Shown: piece after piece, positions 24,879 through 34,702 of the stretch
How the letters are laid out: every line of letters begins with the position of its first letter
How positions within the stretch are numbered: the first letter of the stretch is position 1
Assembly (NCBI GenBank): GCA_002329295.1
Contig: DCTT01000026.1
Coordinates: 470,464 to 534,463 of the forward strand
Source of the DNA: Eubacteriaceae bacterium UBA1433
GTDB taxonomy: Bacteria; Bacillota; Clostridia; Eubacteriales; UBA1433
Reading direction: 5' to 3'
Length of the DNA stretch: 64,000 nucleotides
Program-made: the position numbers and the translations under genes
Notes under the pieces: model-generated
Seen by the model: only the letters and a program-made list of their open reading frames with translations
Database searches by the model: none
Told to the model about the DNA's origin: nothing

Positions 24879-25916
24879 ATGAAATATAAAGCGGGCATTA
24901 TTGGTGCAACAGGTTATGCGGGAGTGGAGTTGGTGCGGCTGTTGTTAAGGCATCCTCATGCAGAGATCGCTGCCATTTCATCCGTTTCATACAAAGGACA
25001 AAAAATCAGTGAAGTATATCCTGCATTGGCAATGATATATGATGCGGTGTTGGAAGACGAACAAGCGGTCATAGACAAAAGCGATGTAATCTTCGGCTCT
25101 CTGCCGCATGGACTCAGTGAAAACATTGCTTTGCAATGTGAAAAGAGCAGTAAAATCTTTATTGATTTGGGAGCGGATTTCAGATTGCAAAATGAAGAAG
25201 AATATCTTTATTGGTACGAAAACAATTTCCAATTTCATGATTTGCACAAAAAGGCTGTGTATGCCTTGCCGGAATTGAATCGAGAAGAAATCAAAAACAA
25301 AACCATTATTGCCAATCCGGGGTGTTATCCGACCAGTGTTGCATTGGGATTGGTGCCGGCTGTGAGCAAAGGGATTATTGAGAATCAAAGCATTATTATC
25401 GATTCCAAATCCGGTGTCAGCGGTGCGGGACGTACACCGACGCAAACGGCGCATTTTCCGGAGTGTAATGAAGCCTTTGCCCCATACAAAACAGCAACCC
25501 ATAGGCATACGCCCGAGATTGAACAAACTTTGAGTCGTTATGCCGACGAAAAAGTCTATGTTACGTTTGTTCCGCACTTATTGCCGATTAACAGAGGAAT
25601 TTTGACAACAATATATGCAAATTTGAAAACAGAAAAACATGTAGAAGAAATTCATGCAATCTATGAAAATTTTTACAAAAATGAGGCCTTTGTTCGCATT
25701 ATGCCTATCGGACAAACCAGCAATGTGAAATATGTCCGCTATTCCAATTATTGCAATATTTCTTTGCATATAGATCAAAGGACCGGACGGTTGATTGTTG
25801 TCAGTGCCATTGACAATATGGTGAAGGGAGCGGCAGGACAAGCGATACAAAACATGAATATTGTGCTGGGCATTGCAGAAAAAGCGGGCTTAGAGATGAG
25901 CGCGCCCTGTGTGTAA
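24879..25916 (+). CDS. argC: N-acetyl-gamma-glutamyl-phosphate reductase
   Basis: A 345-residue enzyme of arginine synthesis that reduces N-acetyl-glutamyl phosphate to the semialdehyde with NADPH. The Rossmann motif is GIIGATGYAGVELVRLL at the N-terminus and the catalytic cysteine is in ANPGCYPTSVALGL (near residue 147). Downstream, SKSGVSGAGRTPTQ and HRHTPEIEQ, with a catalytic His, are intact. The ATG at 24879 with AAAGGATGG upstream is preferred to the TTG at 24873. It is the first gene of argCJBD; gaps in the operon are 14-17 bases. Confidence 0.97.
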   Translation: MKYKAGIIGATGYAGVELVRLLLRHPHAEIAAISSVSYKGQKISEVYPALAMIYDAVLEDEQAVIDKSDVIFGSLPHGLSENIALQCEKSSKIFIDLGADFRLQNEEEYLYWYENNFQFHDLHKKAVYALPELNREEIKNKTIIANPGCYPTSVALGLVPAVSKGIIENQSIIIDSKSGVSGAGRTPTQTAHFPECNEAFAPYKTATHRHTPEIEQTLSRYADEKVYVTFVPHLLPINRGILTTIYANLKTEKHVEEIHAIYENFYKNEAFVRIMPIGQTSNVKYVRYSNYCNISLHIDQRTGRLIVVSAIDNMVKGAAGQAIQNMNIVLGIAEKAGLEMSAPCV

Positions 25917-25930
25917 AGTGAGGAAAGAAG

Positions 25931-27151
25931 ATGAAAATAGAATCTATCAAAGGCAATGTAGCGGCGCCCAAAGGGTTTTGGGCCGGCGGCATTCATAGCG
26001 GTATTCGCAAAAACAAAACAAAAAATGATTTGGCGTTGATTGTCAGCGAAACAAAAGCCAATGTGGCTTGTACGTTTACATTAAATAAAGTCAAAGCTTC
26101 GCCGTTGCGTCAGACAATGAAAAATGTGGCAGACGGACAAGCGCAAGCGATTATTGTCAACAGCGGAAACGCCAATTCCTGTAATCCGGACGGTGACGAA
26201 AAAGCTGCCGCCATGTGTCGATTGGCGGCACAGACTGTAGGGATTGATGCTGCTGACGTAGTTGTGTCTTCTACAGGGGTTATAGGCAAACCTCTTCCGT
26301 TGGAACCCATCGAAAAAGCGCTGCCGGCTCTTTATGCATCGTTGAGCGATGAAGACGGCACACCGGCCGCCTATGCCATTATGACCACGGATACACGGAT
26401 AAAAGAAATCACCGTTTCTTTTGAAATTGATGGGATAGCGTGTAAAATGGGTGCCATTGCCAAGGGTTCGGGTATGATTCACCCCAATATGGGGACGATG
26501 CTGGCCTTTATTACAACAGATGTGGCGATTTCTTCGGCCATGTTGAAAAGCGCTCTCGGCGATGTGGTAGAAGATACATTTAACATGATCAGCATTGACG
26601 GAGATACTTCCACCAACGACATCGCTTGCGTTATGGCAAACGGTCAGGCGGGAAACAAAGAAATTGTGGAAAAAGACAGTGCTTATGCGGATTTTGAAAA
26701 AGTGTTGCGCCATGTAAGTACATATTTGTCACGAGAGATTGCTCGAGACGGCGAAGGAGCCGGAAAACTCATTGAATGCCGTGTAACAGGTGCAGAAAAA
26801 GAGAAGGATGCGAAGAAGATTGCCAAGAGTGTAATTGCTTCGTCACTGTTTAAAACCGCTATGGCCGGAGCCGATGCCAACTGGGGCAGAGTGCTTTGTG
26901 CGGTGGGGTATTCGGGCGCTGAATTCAATGAAAATGCGGTAGATATTGCATTGTCTTCAAAAGTAGGCATCCTCCATACTTGCAAGGACAGCATGGGGCT
27001 TGATTTTGATGAAGAGCTTGCCAAAAAAATATTGTCGGAAGACGAAATTGTCGTTGAGATTGTTTTGCACGACGGAGAACACTGTGCCACGGCATGGGGT
27101 TGTGATTTAACCGGTGAATATGTCAACATCAATGCATCGTATCGCACATAA
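25931..27151 (+). CDS. argJ: Bifunctional glutamate N-acetyltransferase / N-acetylornithine acetyltransferase
   Basis: A 406-residue ArgJ that moves the acetyl group from N-acetylornithine to glutamate, and in bifunctional forms also uses acetyl-CoA. The precursor self-cleaves at the threonine in KGSGMIHPNMGTMLAF (near residue 190). GDTSTNDIACVMANG follows with the substrate-binding region, and the C-terminus ends in NINASYRT, as is usual. It removes the need for a separate argE, and no argA or argE is seen near by. GAGGAAAG precedes the ATG. Confidence 0.97.
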   Translation: MKIESIKGNVAAPKGFWAGGIHSGIRKNKTKNDLALIVSETKANVACTFTLNKVKASPLRQTMKNVADGQAQAIIVNSGNANSCNPDGDEKAAAMCRLAAQTVGIDAADVVVSSTGVIGKPLPLEPIEKALPALYASLSDEDGTPAAYAIMTTDTRIKEITVSFEIDGIACKMGAIAKGSGMIHPNMGTMLAFITTDVAISSAMLKSALGDVVEDTFNMISIDGDTSTNDIACVMANGQAGNKEIVEKDSAYADFEKVLRHVSTYLSREIARDGEGAGKLIECRVTGAEKEKDAKKIAKSVIASSLFKTAMAGADANWGRVLCAVGYSGAEFNENAVDIALSSKVGILHTCKDSMGLDFDEELAKKILSEDEIVVEIVLHDGEHCATAWGCDLTGEYVNINASYRT

Positions 27152-27168
27152 AAGCAGAGGTATATAAG

Positions 27169-28008
27169 ATGTATCATGAAAAAGATCTCGCTGCTATCAA
27201 AACAAAATACAGCGGTAAGACGGTTGTAGTCAAATACGGCGGCAATGCCATGACGGGCAAAAATGCTGCGATTTCATTGATGGATAATATTGTGCTGTTG
27301 CAATCACTGGGCGTACAAATCGTGCTTGTGCACGGTGGAGGTCCCGAAATCAATGCGATGTTAAAAAAGGCGGGAATCGAAAGTCGTTTTGTGAACGGGC
27401 TTCGTTATACCGACAGCGAAAGCATTCACATTGTGCAGATGGTGCTTGCGGGCAAAGTGAATAAAGATTTGAGCCTGCTCCTTGCGCAGCGGGGCGCAAA
27501 GGCCATAGGCGTTTGCGGATTGGATAGCGGTGTGATTGGCGCAGAAAAAATAACGACTGTGGATTTGGGTTTTGTAGGTCAGGTGAAAAAGATCAACGCA
27601 AAACCGCTTTATGATTTAATGTCGATGGGATATATTCCTGTGGTGGCTACGGTGGGCAGCGATGAAAAGGGGAACGTCTATAATATTAATGCCGATACGG
27701 CGGCCGGCGCCATTGCTGTCGAAATGAAGGCGGCGGCGTTTGTTTTGCTTACAGATGTAGCAGGCATTTTAAAAGATATTGAGGATGCAAAGAGCTTAAT
27801 TGCCAAAATAGATGTACGGCAAGCCCGGCAGTATATGGAAAAAAAAGTCATAGACGGCGGAATGATTCCCAAGGCAAAATGCTGCATAGAGGCTGTAAAC
27901 AACGGAGTAGACGGGGCTTATATTGCTGATGGCCGAAAGGAAAACATTTTTATTTCATGCTTGATAGAACAAGAAGGATGCGGTACACTGTTTGTAGAAA
28001 ATATGTAA
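27169..28008 (+). CDS. argB: Acetylglutamate kinase
   Basis: A 279-residue amino-acid kinase that phosphorylates N-acetylglutamate. The phosphate-binding VVKYGGNAM segment lies near residue 20. It is followed by VLVHGGGPEINAMLKKAGIE, GLRYTD and the VVATVGSDEKGNVYNINADTAAGAIA segment that binds acetylglutamate and ATP. The C-terminal GGMIPKAKCCIEAVNNG is conserved. The long N-terminal helix that allows arginine feedback in hexameric kinases is not obvious here, so feedback may be weak. That is inference. Confidence 0.96.
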   Translation: MYHEKDLAAIKTKYSGKTVVVKYGGNAMTGKNAAISLMDNIVLLQSLGVQIVLVHGGGPEINAMLKKAGIESRFVNGLRYTDSESIHIVQMVLAGKVNKDLSLLLAQRGAKAIGVCGLDSGVIGAEKITTVDLGFVGQVKKINAKPLYDLMSMGYIPVVATVGSDEKGNVYNINADTAAGAIAVEMKAAAFVLLTDVAGILKDIEDAKSLIAKIDVRQARQYMEKKVIDGGMIPKAKCCIEAVNNGVDGAYIADGRKENIFISCLIEQEGCGTLFVENM

Positions 28009-28023
28009 AAATAAGGTGATGGC

Positions 28024-29199
28024 ATGATCAACGAAGAGGTAAAAAATCTCAGTAACGAGTATATCGCAAATACGTACAGTCGATTTGATGTAGCGATCGA
28101 AAGCGGAAACGGAGTTTTTTGCAAAGACTTTGACGGTAAAGAATATCTTGATTTTACCAGTGGAATCGGAGTGAATTCTTTAGGGTTTTGCGACAGTAAG
28201 TGGGCGGAGGCGGTTATTAAACAAGTCAGAACGCTGAACCATACGTCAAATTTGTATTATACGTTGCCCGGAGCCAAACTTGCCGCGAAACTTTGTTTGA
28301 AAAGCGGGATGAAAAAAGTCTTTTTTTCAAACTCCGGTGCCGAGGCCAATGAGTGTGCCATCAAAGCGGCTCGCAAGTACAGCTTTGACAAATATGGATC
28401 GGGACGACATGAAATCATTACCTTAGAAAATTCGTTTCATGGTCGCACTTTGGCAACGCTGTCCGCCACGGGTCAAGACGTATTTCATAAATTTTTTGAT
28501 CCTTTTGTTGAAGGATTTGTTTACACAAAAGCCAATGATGCCCAGGAGCTGCTTTCAAAAATTTCAGAAAAAACCTGTGCGATTATGCTGGAAGTTATTC
28601 AAGGAGAAGGTGGCGTATTGGAGTTGCACAGTGCGTTTTTAGATGAAATTGTGGATGTGGCGCAAAAGAAAGATATTTTGATTATCGTAGATGAGGTGCA
28701 AACCGGTATCGGCAGGTGTGGTACATTGTTCGGCTATCAAGGATTTCAATTTTTGCCCAATATTGTATCTTGTGCAAAGGGATTGGCAGGGGGGTTGCCG
28801 TTGGGTGCAACGCTCTTTGACGAAAAAACCGCAGCAGTGCTCAGTGCGGGAAGTCATGCTACGACCTTTGGTGCAAATCCGATTATTTGCAGTGCGGCAG
28901 AGGCAGTATTGGATAGTTTGAATCAAGAAGTTTTGTTGGATATTATGCAAAAAGGCATTTATATGCGTGTAGAAATTGCGAAAATGCCTCATGTGCTGTC
29001 GGTCAACGGTCAGGGGCTGATGTTGGGCGTGGCATTGGATGTGGACAATAAAAGCGTTGTTGAAAAATGTTTGCAGGCAGGATTGTTGGTATTGACAGCG
29101 AAAGAAAAATTGCGACTGTTGCCGCCGTTAAACATCACGATAGAAGAAATAAAATCGGGATTGGAAATTTTGGAAAAGGTGCTAAAAAACATCGAATAA
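28024..29199 (+). CDS. argD: Acetylornithine aminotransferase
   Basis: A 391-residue class III PLP-dependent aminotransferase. Conserved parts are YLDFTSGIGVNSLGF at the start, FSNSGAEANECAIKAARKY for cofactor phosphate binding, SFHGRTLATLSATGQ, IIVDEVQTGIGRCG, and the PLP lysine in SCAKGLAGGLPLGA. It converts N-acetylglutamate semialdehyde to N-acetylornithine. It is the last gene of the operon and a terminator follows. Ornithine would then pass to the carbamoyltransferase encoded at 35667-36653. Confidence 0.96.
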   Translation: MINEEVKNLSNEYIANTYSRFDVAIESGNGVFCKDFDGKEYLDFTSGIGVNSLGFCDSKWAEAVIKQVRTLNHTSNLYYTLPGAKLAAKLCLKSGMKKVFFSNSGAEANECAIKAARKYSFDKYGSGRHEIITLENSFHGRTLATLSATGQDVFHKFFDPFVEGFVYTKANDAQELLSKISEKTCAIMLEVIQGEGGVLELHSAFLDEIVDVAQKKDILIIVDEVQTGIGRCGTLFGYQGFQFLPNIVSCAKGLAGGLPLGATLFDEKTAAVLSAGSHATTFGANPIICSAAEAVLDSLNQEVLLDIMQKGIYMRVEIAKMPHVLSVNGQGLMLGVALDVDNKSVVEKCLQAGLLVLTAKEKLRLLPPLNITIEEIKSGLEILEKVLKNIE

Positions 29200-29204
29200 C
29201 AAAG

Positions 29205-29231
29205 AAGCAGCGATAACAGCGCTGCTTTTTT
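29205..29231 (+). terminator. Terminator of argCJBD
   Basis: AAGCAGCG (29205-29212) pairs with CGCTGCTT (29220-29227) around a seven-base loop, with a T run after it. Confidence 0.9.
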
Positions 29232-29267
29232 CGAAAGAAAGTTATTTTTAACAAGGAGGGATCTGAG

Positions 29268-30050
29268 ATGAAAATAAAAAAGGTATACGCTGTCTATTTT
29301 TCGCCGACAGGGTCTTCAAAGAAAGGTGTTCTCAGCATGGCCCGGGAACTGGCAAGTCAAATGGGTGCGGTGGTGCATGAGGTGAATCTTACCATTCCAA
29401 ACAAAATCGCATTTTCGCAAGAGTTTGGTGCAGAGGATGTTGTGGTATTCGGCGCTCCTGTCTACAACGGCAGATTATACATCGGTTCTGTGGAACGTTT
29501 TGCAAGACTCAAAGGCGCACAAACCCCTTGTATTGTCAGTGTAACGTATGGAAATCGACATTATGACGATGCGCTGCTGGAAATGTATGATTTAGTGAAA
29601 GAAAACGGATTTCTTCCCTTTGCTGCGGCGGCTTTGGTGGCGCAACATACCTTTGGCGACATTCAAAGAGGACGCCCCAATGAGAAAGACTTAAAAGAAA
29701 ACAGAGAATTTGCCGTTCGTGCAACAAAAAAACTATTAAAGGAAAAGAGTGTTCTTGAAAAAGTACCGGGAAACAAACCTTACAAAGAAGGGGGAGGCGG
29801 AGGCTCTTTTGTTCCGCAAACAAAGGAAAACTGCATTGGTTGCGGTTTGTGTGCCGAAAATTGTCCGCAACAAGCCATTTGTGCAGCTGATGGATACAGT
29901 ATTGATCCGACCCGCTGTATCTCCTGTTTTGCCTGTATCAAATATTGTCCTGTAAATGCAAAATGTATGGAGACGCCGGAATATTTGGCTTTTGCCAAAA
30001 AGTTTTCCGAACAACTTGCAGCGAGACGCGAGAATGAATATTTTGTTTAA
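29268..30050 (+). CDS. EFR1-family flavodoxin-ferredoxin fusion protein
   Basis: A 260-residue electron carrier. The N-terminal half is a flavodoxin-like domain with the FMN phosphate loop YFSPTGSSKKGV (near residues 10-21) and the GAPVYNGRLY and VTYGNRHYDDAL segments. A flexible linker containing a run of glycines leads to two [4Fe-4S] clusters, CIGCGLCAENCP and CISCFACIKYCP. This domain order defines the EFR1 family, whose partners are not known. The start is preceded by AAGGAGGG. The gene appears monocistronic between the arg operon and a convergent murC. Confidence 0.9.
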   Translation: MKIKKVYAVYFSPTGSSKKGVLSMARELASQMGAVVHEVNLTIPNKIAFSQEFGAEDVVVFGAPVYNGRLYIGSVERFARLKGAQTPCIVSVTYGNRHYDDALLEMYDLVKENGFLPFAAAALVAQHTFGDIQRGRPNEKDLKENREFAVRATKKLLKEKSVLEKVPGNKPYKEGGGGGSFVPQTKENCIGCGLCAENCPQQAICAADGYSIDPTRCISCFACIKYCPVNAKCMETPEYLAFAKKFSEQLAARRENEYFV

Positions 30051-30133
30051 CAAAATAATCTGATAGAGGAACCTGGAAAATAAAATGTGCGGACAAGGAA
30101 AAAAATGGAATCGGACAAGAGTGAACTGCAAAT

Positions 30134-30162
30134 AAAAAAAGACCCGTGCGGGTCTTTTTTTA
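30134..30162. terminator. Bidirectional terminator between the EFR1 gene and murC
   Basis: A stem AAAAAAGACCCG pairing with CGGGTCTTTTTT lies between convergent genes, with an A run on one side and a T run on the other. The murC stop codon overlaps its right edge. Confidence 0.92.
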
Positions 30163-31572
30163 AGAAGTTATTTCGTAAAGTTCTTTCAATTTATCTACCA
30201 GCATAAAAGCTACTTGATTAATGCTTTGAGACCCGGCAACAAGCACAAAGTCGCCCGGCTGCAAACGTTCGGTGAGATAGTCGACAATATCGGTAAATTT
30301 TTGAATGCAAACAGCAGGGGTGCCGTAAGTTTTTTGCACCTCTTCAGCCACCATTTCACTGCTGATATCCCAAAGATTGACTTCGCGGTCAGAATAAATA
30401 TCATTCATAATCAGAAAATCACAGTTGCTCAATGCTTCAGAAAATTCATCGAAAAAATCATAGGTGCGTGAAAAAGTGTGCGGTTGAAAAACGACCCAAA
30501 GACGTTTTTGTTCATAATTGTGACAAGCTTCGATGGTTACTTTGACTTCGGTAGGATGGTGGGCATAGTCTTCATAGACCTTGATGCCGTTGATTTCGCC
30601 GCGGAATTCAAACCGACGCTTGGTGCCGCCGAATCTTCGCAAAGTTTTTTGAATGCTTTCTACAGGAATCTTTAAAAAATCTCCGCAGACAATCGTGGAC
30701 AAGGCGTTGAGTACATTGTGCTCTCCGGGAATTCGCAATTGAAAGTGCCCGAGAAAGTTGCCGGACTTGATAACGTCAAACTCGGGAATGCCAAGAGGCG
30801 AGTAGACGATATTGGTGGCATAATAGTCGTTGTCATTACTTAGGCCAAAGGTGTAGACAGGGGCGCGACAATGTTGAGCAATAAAAGACAATTCTTTGTC
30901 ATCGCCGTTGAGAACAAGCAGACCGTCCGCAGGCAAAATTTTGGCAAATTCCAAAAAAGAATGTCGGATTTGGTCAATGCCGCCCGTAAAATAGTCTAAA
31001 TGATCGGGTTCAACGTTTGAAATAATGGCGATATCATGATGGGATTTTAAAAAACTGTCCACATATTCACATGCTTCGGTCACAAAATAATCGCTGTTGC
31101 CTATACGATAATTGCCGCCTAATTCTTTCAGGGTGCCGCCGATGCTGACGCTGGGATCAAGACCCGCATCCAAAAGCAGCAGAGAAAGCATGGAAGAGGT
31201 AGTTGTTTTGCCGTGAGTGCCGGCAGCGGCGAGGGTCTTGGGATACAAACTTGTGAGATAACCCAAAAACTCAGAACGTTGCACGATGGGAATATGGCGC
31301 CTAAGTGCTTCTTTGAGTTCGGCATTGTTTTTATTGATGGCTGCAGTATAGACAACCAAATCGCAATCCAAAGGGATGTTTGTGGTCGCATGACCGATGG
31401 TAACATCAAAGCCTTCTTCTATCAATTTGTCGGTATAAGGACAGGCACGCATGTCGGAACCCGTTATCTGTAGATTTTTTGTACTTGCGATATGAGCAAG
31501 ACCACTCATGCTGGTGCCGCCAATACCGATGAAATGAACTTTTTTTATTTTGTTATAATCGATTTTGTCCAT
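30160..31572 (-). CDS. murC: UDP-N-acetylmuramate--L-alanine ligase
   Basis: A 470-residue Mur ligase that adds L-alanine to UDP-MurNAc in peptidoglycan synthesis. The N-terminal UDP-binding motif is VHFIGIGGTSMSGLAHIA, the ATP loop is AAGTHGKTTTSSML (near residue 110), SNVEPDHLDYF and NVLNALSTIV follow, and the C-terminal domain has YEDYAHHPTEVKVTI and VFQPHTFSRT. The ATG at 31570-31572 is chosen because GAGGAG lies seven bases upstream; the frame extends to 31611 without support. It is separate from the usual dcw cluster. Confidence 0.97.
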   Translation of the reverse strand: MDKIDYNKIKKVHFIGIGGTSMSGLAHIASTKNLQITGSDMRACPYTDKLIEEGFDVTIGHATTNIPLDCDLVVYTAAINKNNAELKEALRRHIPIVQRSEFLGYLTSLYPKTLAAAGTHGKTTTSSMLSLLLLDAGLDPSVSIGGTLKELGGNYRIGNSDYFVTEACEYVDSFLKSHHDIAIISNVEPDHLDYFTGGIDQIRHSFLEFAKILPADGLLVLNGDDKELSFIAQHCRAPVYTFGLSNDNDYYATNIVYSPLGIPEFDVIKSGNFLGHFQLRIPGEHNVLNALSTIVCGDFLKIPVESIQKTLRRFGGTKRRFEFRGEINGIKVYEDYAHHPTEVKVTIEACHNYEQKRLWVVFQPHTFSRTYDFFDEFSEALSNCDFLIMNDIYSDREVNLWDISSEMVAEEVQKTYGTPAVCIQKFTDIVDYLTERLQPGDFVLVAGSQSINQVAFMLVDKLKELYEITS

Positions 31573-31799
31573 GGAAACTCCTCTCAAATTCGCCTTATTA
31601 TTATACATCAAATCGGTGGAGATGCAATTATTTCCTCCGAAATTCCTGAAAAAATGATTTTTCCGCCAAAAAAATGCGAAAACCCGCGAAATATCGCAAA
31701 AAAAGATGTTTTTTTTAATTGGAATCGGATATAATATATATACGAAAAATCAGCACGTAATACTACAGCGCATTGCGTCATTATGGAAGGAGCTTCACA

Positions 31800-32075
31800 A
31801 TGCAAATTACAGATATCAGGATTAGAAAAATCTACACTGAAGGCAAAATGAAGGCCATTGTATCGGTAACGTTTGATGATGAATTGGTAATTCATGACAT
31901 CAAAATTATTGAAGGCCAAAGCGGCATGTTTATTGCAATGCCAAGTCGACGCACTCCTGATGGGGAATTTAAAGATATTGCGCATCCTATCAACATTGAA
32001 GCACGCAGAAAAATGCAGCAAGCGATTTTGGCAAAATATGAGGAAGAGTCGGCGAACGAACAGCCTGCTGAATAA
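31800..32075 (+). CDS. spoVG: SpoVG family regulator
   Basis: A 91-residue SpoVG protein, a nucleic-acid-binding regulator that affects septation, virulence or sporulation genes in Firmicutes. The family pattern is complete: [10 protein letters not shown] at the start, [14 protein letters not shown] and [24 protein letters not shown]. The ATG at 31800 has GAAGGAG upstream and a TATAAT lies at 31730. It sits upstream of glmU and prs, matching the Bacillus order spoVG-glmU-prs. A terminator lies between spoVG and glmU. Confidence 0.97.
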   Translation: MQITDIRIRKIYTEGKMKAIVSVTFDDELVIHDIKIIEGQSGMFIAMPSRRTPDGEFKDIAHPINIEARRKMQQAILAKYEEESANEQPAE

Positions 32076-32100
32076 TGTCGTGAGTTGCAACAAATTTAAA

Positions 32101-32122
32101 AAAAGGGATACATCCCTTTTTT
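32101..32122 (+). terminator. Terminator between spoVG and glmU
   Basis: AAAAGGGAT and ATCCCTTTT arms with a tight loop are followed by a T-rich tract. The short loop suggests partial pairing in practice. Confidence 0.75.
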
Positions 32123-32203
32123 CTTTTTATGCACAAAAGTCATAGTATAATCATCTTGTTTGGTATATAATCATAACTGTGCAAAATTGAGGAGGTGCGT
32201 AAA

Positions 32204-33592
32204 ATGCATATGCAAGCTGTGATATTGGCGGCCGGCAAAGGAACGCGCATGAAAAGCGAAAAGCCGAAAGTGTTGCATGAATTATGCGGCAAAAGCATGC
32301 TTTCTTACGTGATAGATAATGTTCGACAAGCAAAAATAGACGAGATTGCCGTGGTGGTAGGATATAAGGCTGATGAGGTCAAATCAACATTGGTAGGTGA
32401 TATTGCAGCGTTTGTTCAGCACGAACAGCTGGGTACAGGTCATGCGGTGATGCAGGCGGCCTCATTTATTGATGATGACGCTTATGTGGTGGTACTATAC
32501 GGCGATGCACCGTTGGTCAATGCCCGTGTCATTGAGGAAGTATTTGAATTTGCTTATGCAGGAAAAAAAGACGCAGTGGTGCTTTCAACCGTATTGGAAA
32601 ATCCTTATGGATATGGAAGAATCATCCGTGACGAAAACGGAAAAATAAAAAAAATCGTTGAGCAAAAAGATGCGGACAGTGCGCAACAAGCCGTGAAAGA
32701 AATTAATTCCGGTGTGTATTGTTTCTTGGGGAGTGCGCTGAAAAAGGCGCTGAAGGAACTCAGACCGCAAAACGCAGCGAAAGAATATTATCTCACGGAC
32801 AGCATTGAGGAATTATTGGCAGGCGGATATGACGTGGATGTGCTCATTGAGCAAGACAGTGATATTATCAAGGCCGTCAACGATAAAAAACAGTTGGCTC
32901 AACTGGAAAAAATGATGCGACAAATGATTAATAATCAATGGCTTTCTCAAGGGGTGACGATGATGGATCCCGAAAACACTTATATTTCTTATGATGCGGT
33001 CATTGCGCCTGATGTTTTATTGTATCCCAATGTGGTGATTGAGGGGCGCAGCATCATCAAAAAAGGAACCGTCATCACTTCAAATTCATTGATACGAAAC
33101 AGCATTATCGGAGAGCATTGCATGATTCAAAGCTCGGTGATTGCGGACAGCACTGTCGGCAATCATGCAAAAATCGGACCCTTTGCTCACTTGCGTCCGA
33201 AGAGTATTTTGGGTGAACATGTAAAAATAGGCAATTTTGTAGAAGTGAAGGCTTCCACAATGGGTGATCACTCCAAATCTTCGCATTTAACCTATATCGG
33301 CGATGCCAAAGTCGGAGAAAATGTGAATTTGGGATGCGGGGTTGTCTTTGTAAATTATGACGGGAAAGCAAAAAATGTCACCGTGGTAGAAGATGATTGT
33401 TTTGTGGGGTGCAATGTGAATTTGATTGCACCGGTTACGATAAAAAAAGGTGCTTATATTGCGGCCGGTTCAACGATTACCGAAGATGTGGAAGAATACA
33501 GCCTGGCTATTGCGCGCAGCAGGCAGACCAATAAAGAAAATTGGGTGATGAGACCCGGTGAAGCATCGGAGGAGGAAAAAGAAAAAGAATGA
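32204..33592 (+). CDS. glmU: Bifunctional GlmU: N-acetylglucosamine-1-phosphate uridyltransferase / glucosamine-1-phosphate acetyltransferase
   Basis: A 462-residue enzyme making UDP-GlcNAc for the cell wall. The N-terminal pyrophosphorylase carries LAAGKGTRMKSEKPKVLHEL (near residues 8-27), EQLGTGHAV and YGDAPL. The C-terminal left-handed beta helix has hexapeptide repeats, GPFAHLRPKS with the acetyltransferase residues, and NYDGKAK. GGAGG lies eight bases before the ATG at 32204, so the GTG at 32195 is not used. It is coupled to prs by ATGA at 33589-33592. Confidence 0.97.
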   Translation: MHMQAVILAAGKGTRMKSEKPKVLHELCGKSMLSYVIDNVRQAKIDEIAVVVGYKADEVKSTLVGDIAAFVQHEQLGTGHAVMQAASFIDDDAYVVVLYGDAPLVNARVIEEVFEFAYAGKKDAVVLSTVLENPYGYGRIIRDENGKIKKIVEQKDADSAQQAVKEINSGVYCFLGSALKKALKELRPQNAAKEYYLTDSIEELLAGGYDVDVLIEQDSDIIKAVNDKKQLAQLEKMMRQMINNQWLSQGVTMMDPENTYISYDAVIAPDVLLYPNVVIEGRSIIKKGTVITSNSLIRNSIIGEHCMIQSSVIADSTVGNHAKIGPFAHLRPKSILGEHVKIGNFVEVKASTMGDHSKSSHLTYIGDAKVGENVNLGCGVVFVNYDGKAKNVTVVEDDCFVGCNVNLIAPVTIKKGAYIAAGSTITEDVEEYSLAIARSRQTNKENWVMRPGEASEEEKEKE

Positions 33593-34545
33593 ATTGGGAA
33601 ATGAATAACATCAAAATTATGGCGGGAAGCTCCAATGTGCCGGTTGCACAAAGTGTAGCAAAAATTTTGGGTGTGCCTCTAAGCGATACCGATACGGAGC
33701 GTTTCAGTGACGGAGAGACCTATGTCAATATCAACGAATCCATCAGGGGATGCGATATTTTTGTCATTCAAAGCGTATCGGAGCCTGTCAATGACAATTT
33801 AATGGAACTCTTGATTTATATTGATGCGCTCAAAAGAGCTTCGGCAGGGCGCATTACAGTGGTGATTCCGTATTATGGTTATGCCAGGCAGGATCGAAAA
33901 GTGCTTCCGAGGGCGCCGATAACGGCAAAACTGGTGGCGGATTTAATAACGGCAGCAGGAGCCAATCGAGTGATGACGATGGATTTGCATGCAGATCAAA
34001 TTCAAGGTTTTTTTAATATTCCTTTGGATCATTTGACAGCGATTAACGTAATTGTGGAAAAGCTTATGGCCTACGGGTTACATAAGAATCAGGATTTGGT
34101 TGTGGTTTCTCCCGATGTGGGTTCGGTAAAGCGTACACGAAAAGTGGCGGAAATGTTCGGTGCGCCTATGGCCATTATTGATAAGCGACGTTACGCGAAA
34201 AACACGACAGAAATTATGACGGTAATCGGCAATGTGCAAGGAAAAAATCTCTTACTGATCGATGACATGATCGATACGGCAGGAACCATGACAAATTCTA
34301 TTAAAGAATTGAAAAATTTGGGAGCCAATGACATTTATGCAGCTGCAACCCATGGTGTATTATCGGGGAAAGCCATCCAAAATTTGTCAGAGGCTCCGGT
34401 GAAAAAAGTGTTCATTACCGATACCATTCATTTGCCAAAAGAAAAAGAAATCGAAAAAATAGAAGTGATTTCCGTTGCTCCTATTATTGCAAAAGCCATC
34501 GACAGGGTGCATAAAGGAAAAAGTGTGAGTATGCTCTTTGATTGA
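33589..34545 (+). CDS. prs: Ribose-phosphate pyrophosphokinase
   Basis: A 318-residue PRPP synthetase. It has the FSDGETYVNINESIRG segment, IPYYGYARQDRKVLPRAPITAK with the flexible ATP loop, TMDLHADQIQGFF for metal and ribose phosphate, and the PRPP loop LLIDDMIDTAGTM. The C-terminal SVAPIIAKAI is usual. The start overlaps the glmU stop by four bases, and a second ATG at 33601 also gives a normal N-terminus. The order glmU-prs is conserved in Firmicutes. Confidence 0.97.
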   Translation: MNWEMNNIKIMAGSSNVPVAQSVAKILGVPLSDTDTERFSDGETYVNINESIRGCDIFVIQSVSEPVNDNLMELLIYIDALKRASAGRITVVIPYYGYARQDRKVLPRAPITAKLVADLITAAGANRVMTMDLHADQIQGFFNIPLDHLTAINVIVEKLMAYGLHKNQDLVVVSPDVGSVKRTRKVAEMFGAPMAIIDKRRYAKNTTEIMTVIGNVQGKNLLLIDDMIDTAGTMTNSIKELKNLGANDIYAAATHGVLSGKAIQNLSEAPVKKVFITDTIHLPKEKEIEKIEVISVAPIIAKAIDRVHKGKSVSMLFD

Positions 34546-34642
34546 CATCCAAAAAGGGAACTGCGCAAATGACAACAATATCTGTCGAAAACAAAATTTG
34601 CAATAAAATAAAAAAAGATATTATGAAAGAAATCAAATGAAT

Positions 34643-34680
34643 CAAAAGCGTACAGAAAAGCAGTGCGCTTTTGTTTTTTT
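34643..34680 (+). terminator. Terminator after prs
   Basis: CAAAAGCG (34643-34650) pairs with CGCTTTTG (34666-34673), followed by seven T residues. Confidence 0.85.
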
Positions 34681-34702
34681 GAAACTGAGACTTTTTGTCG
34701 CA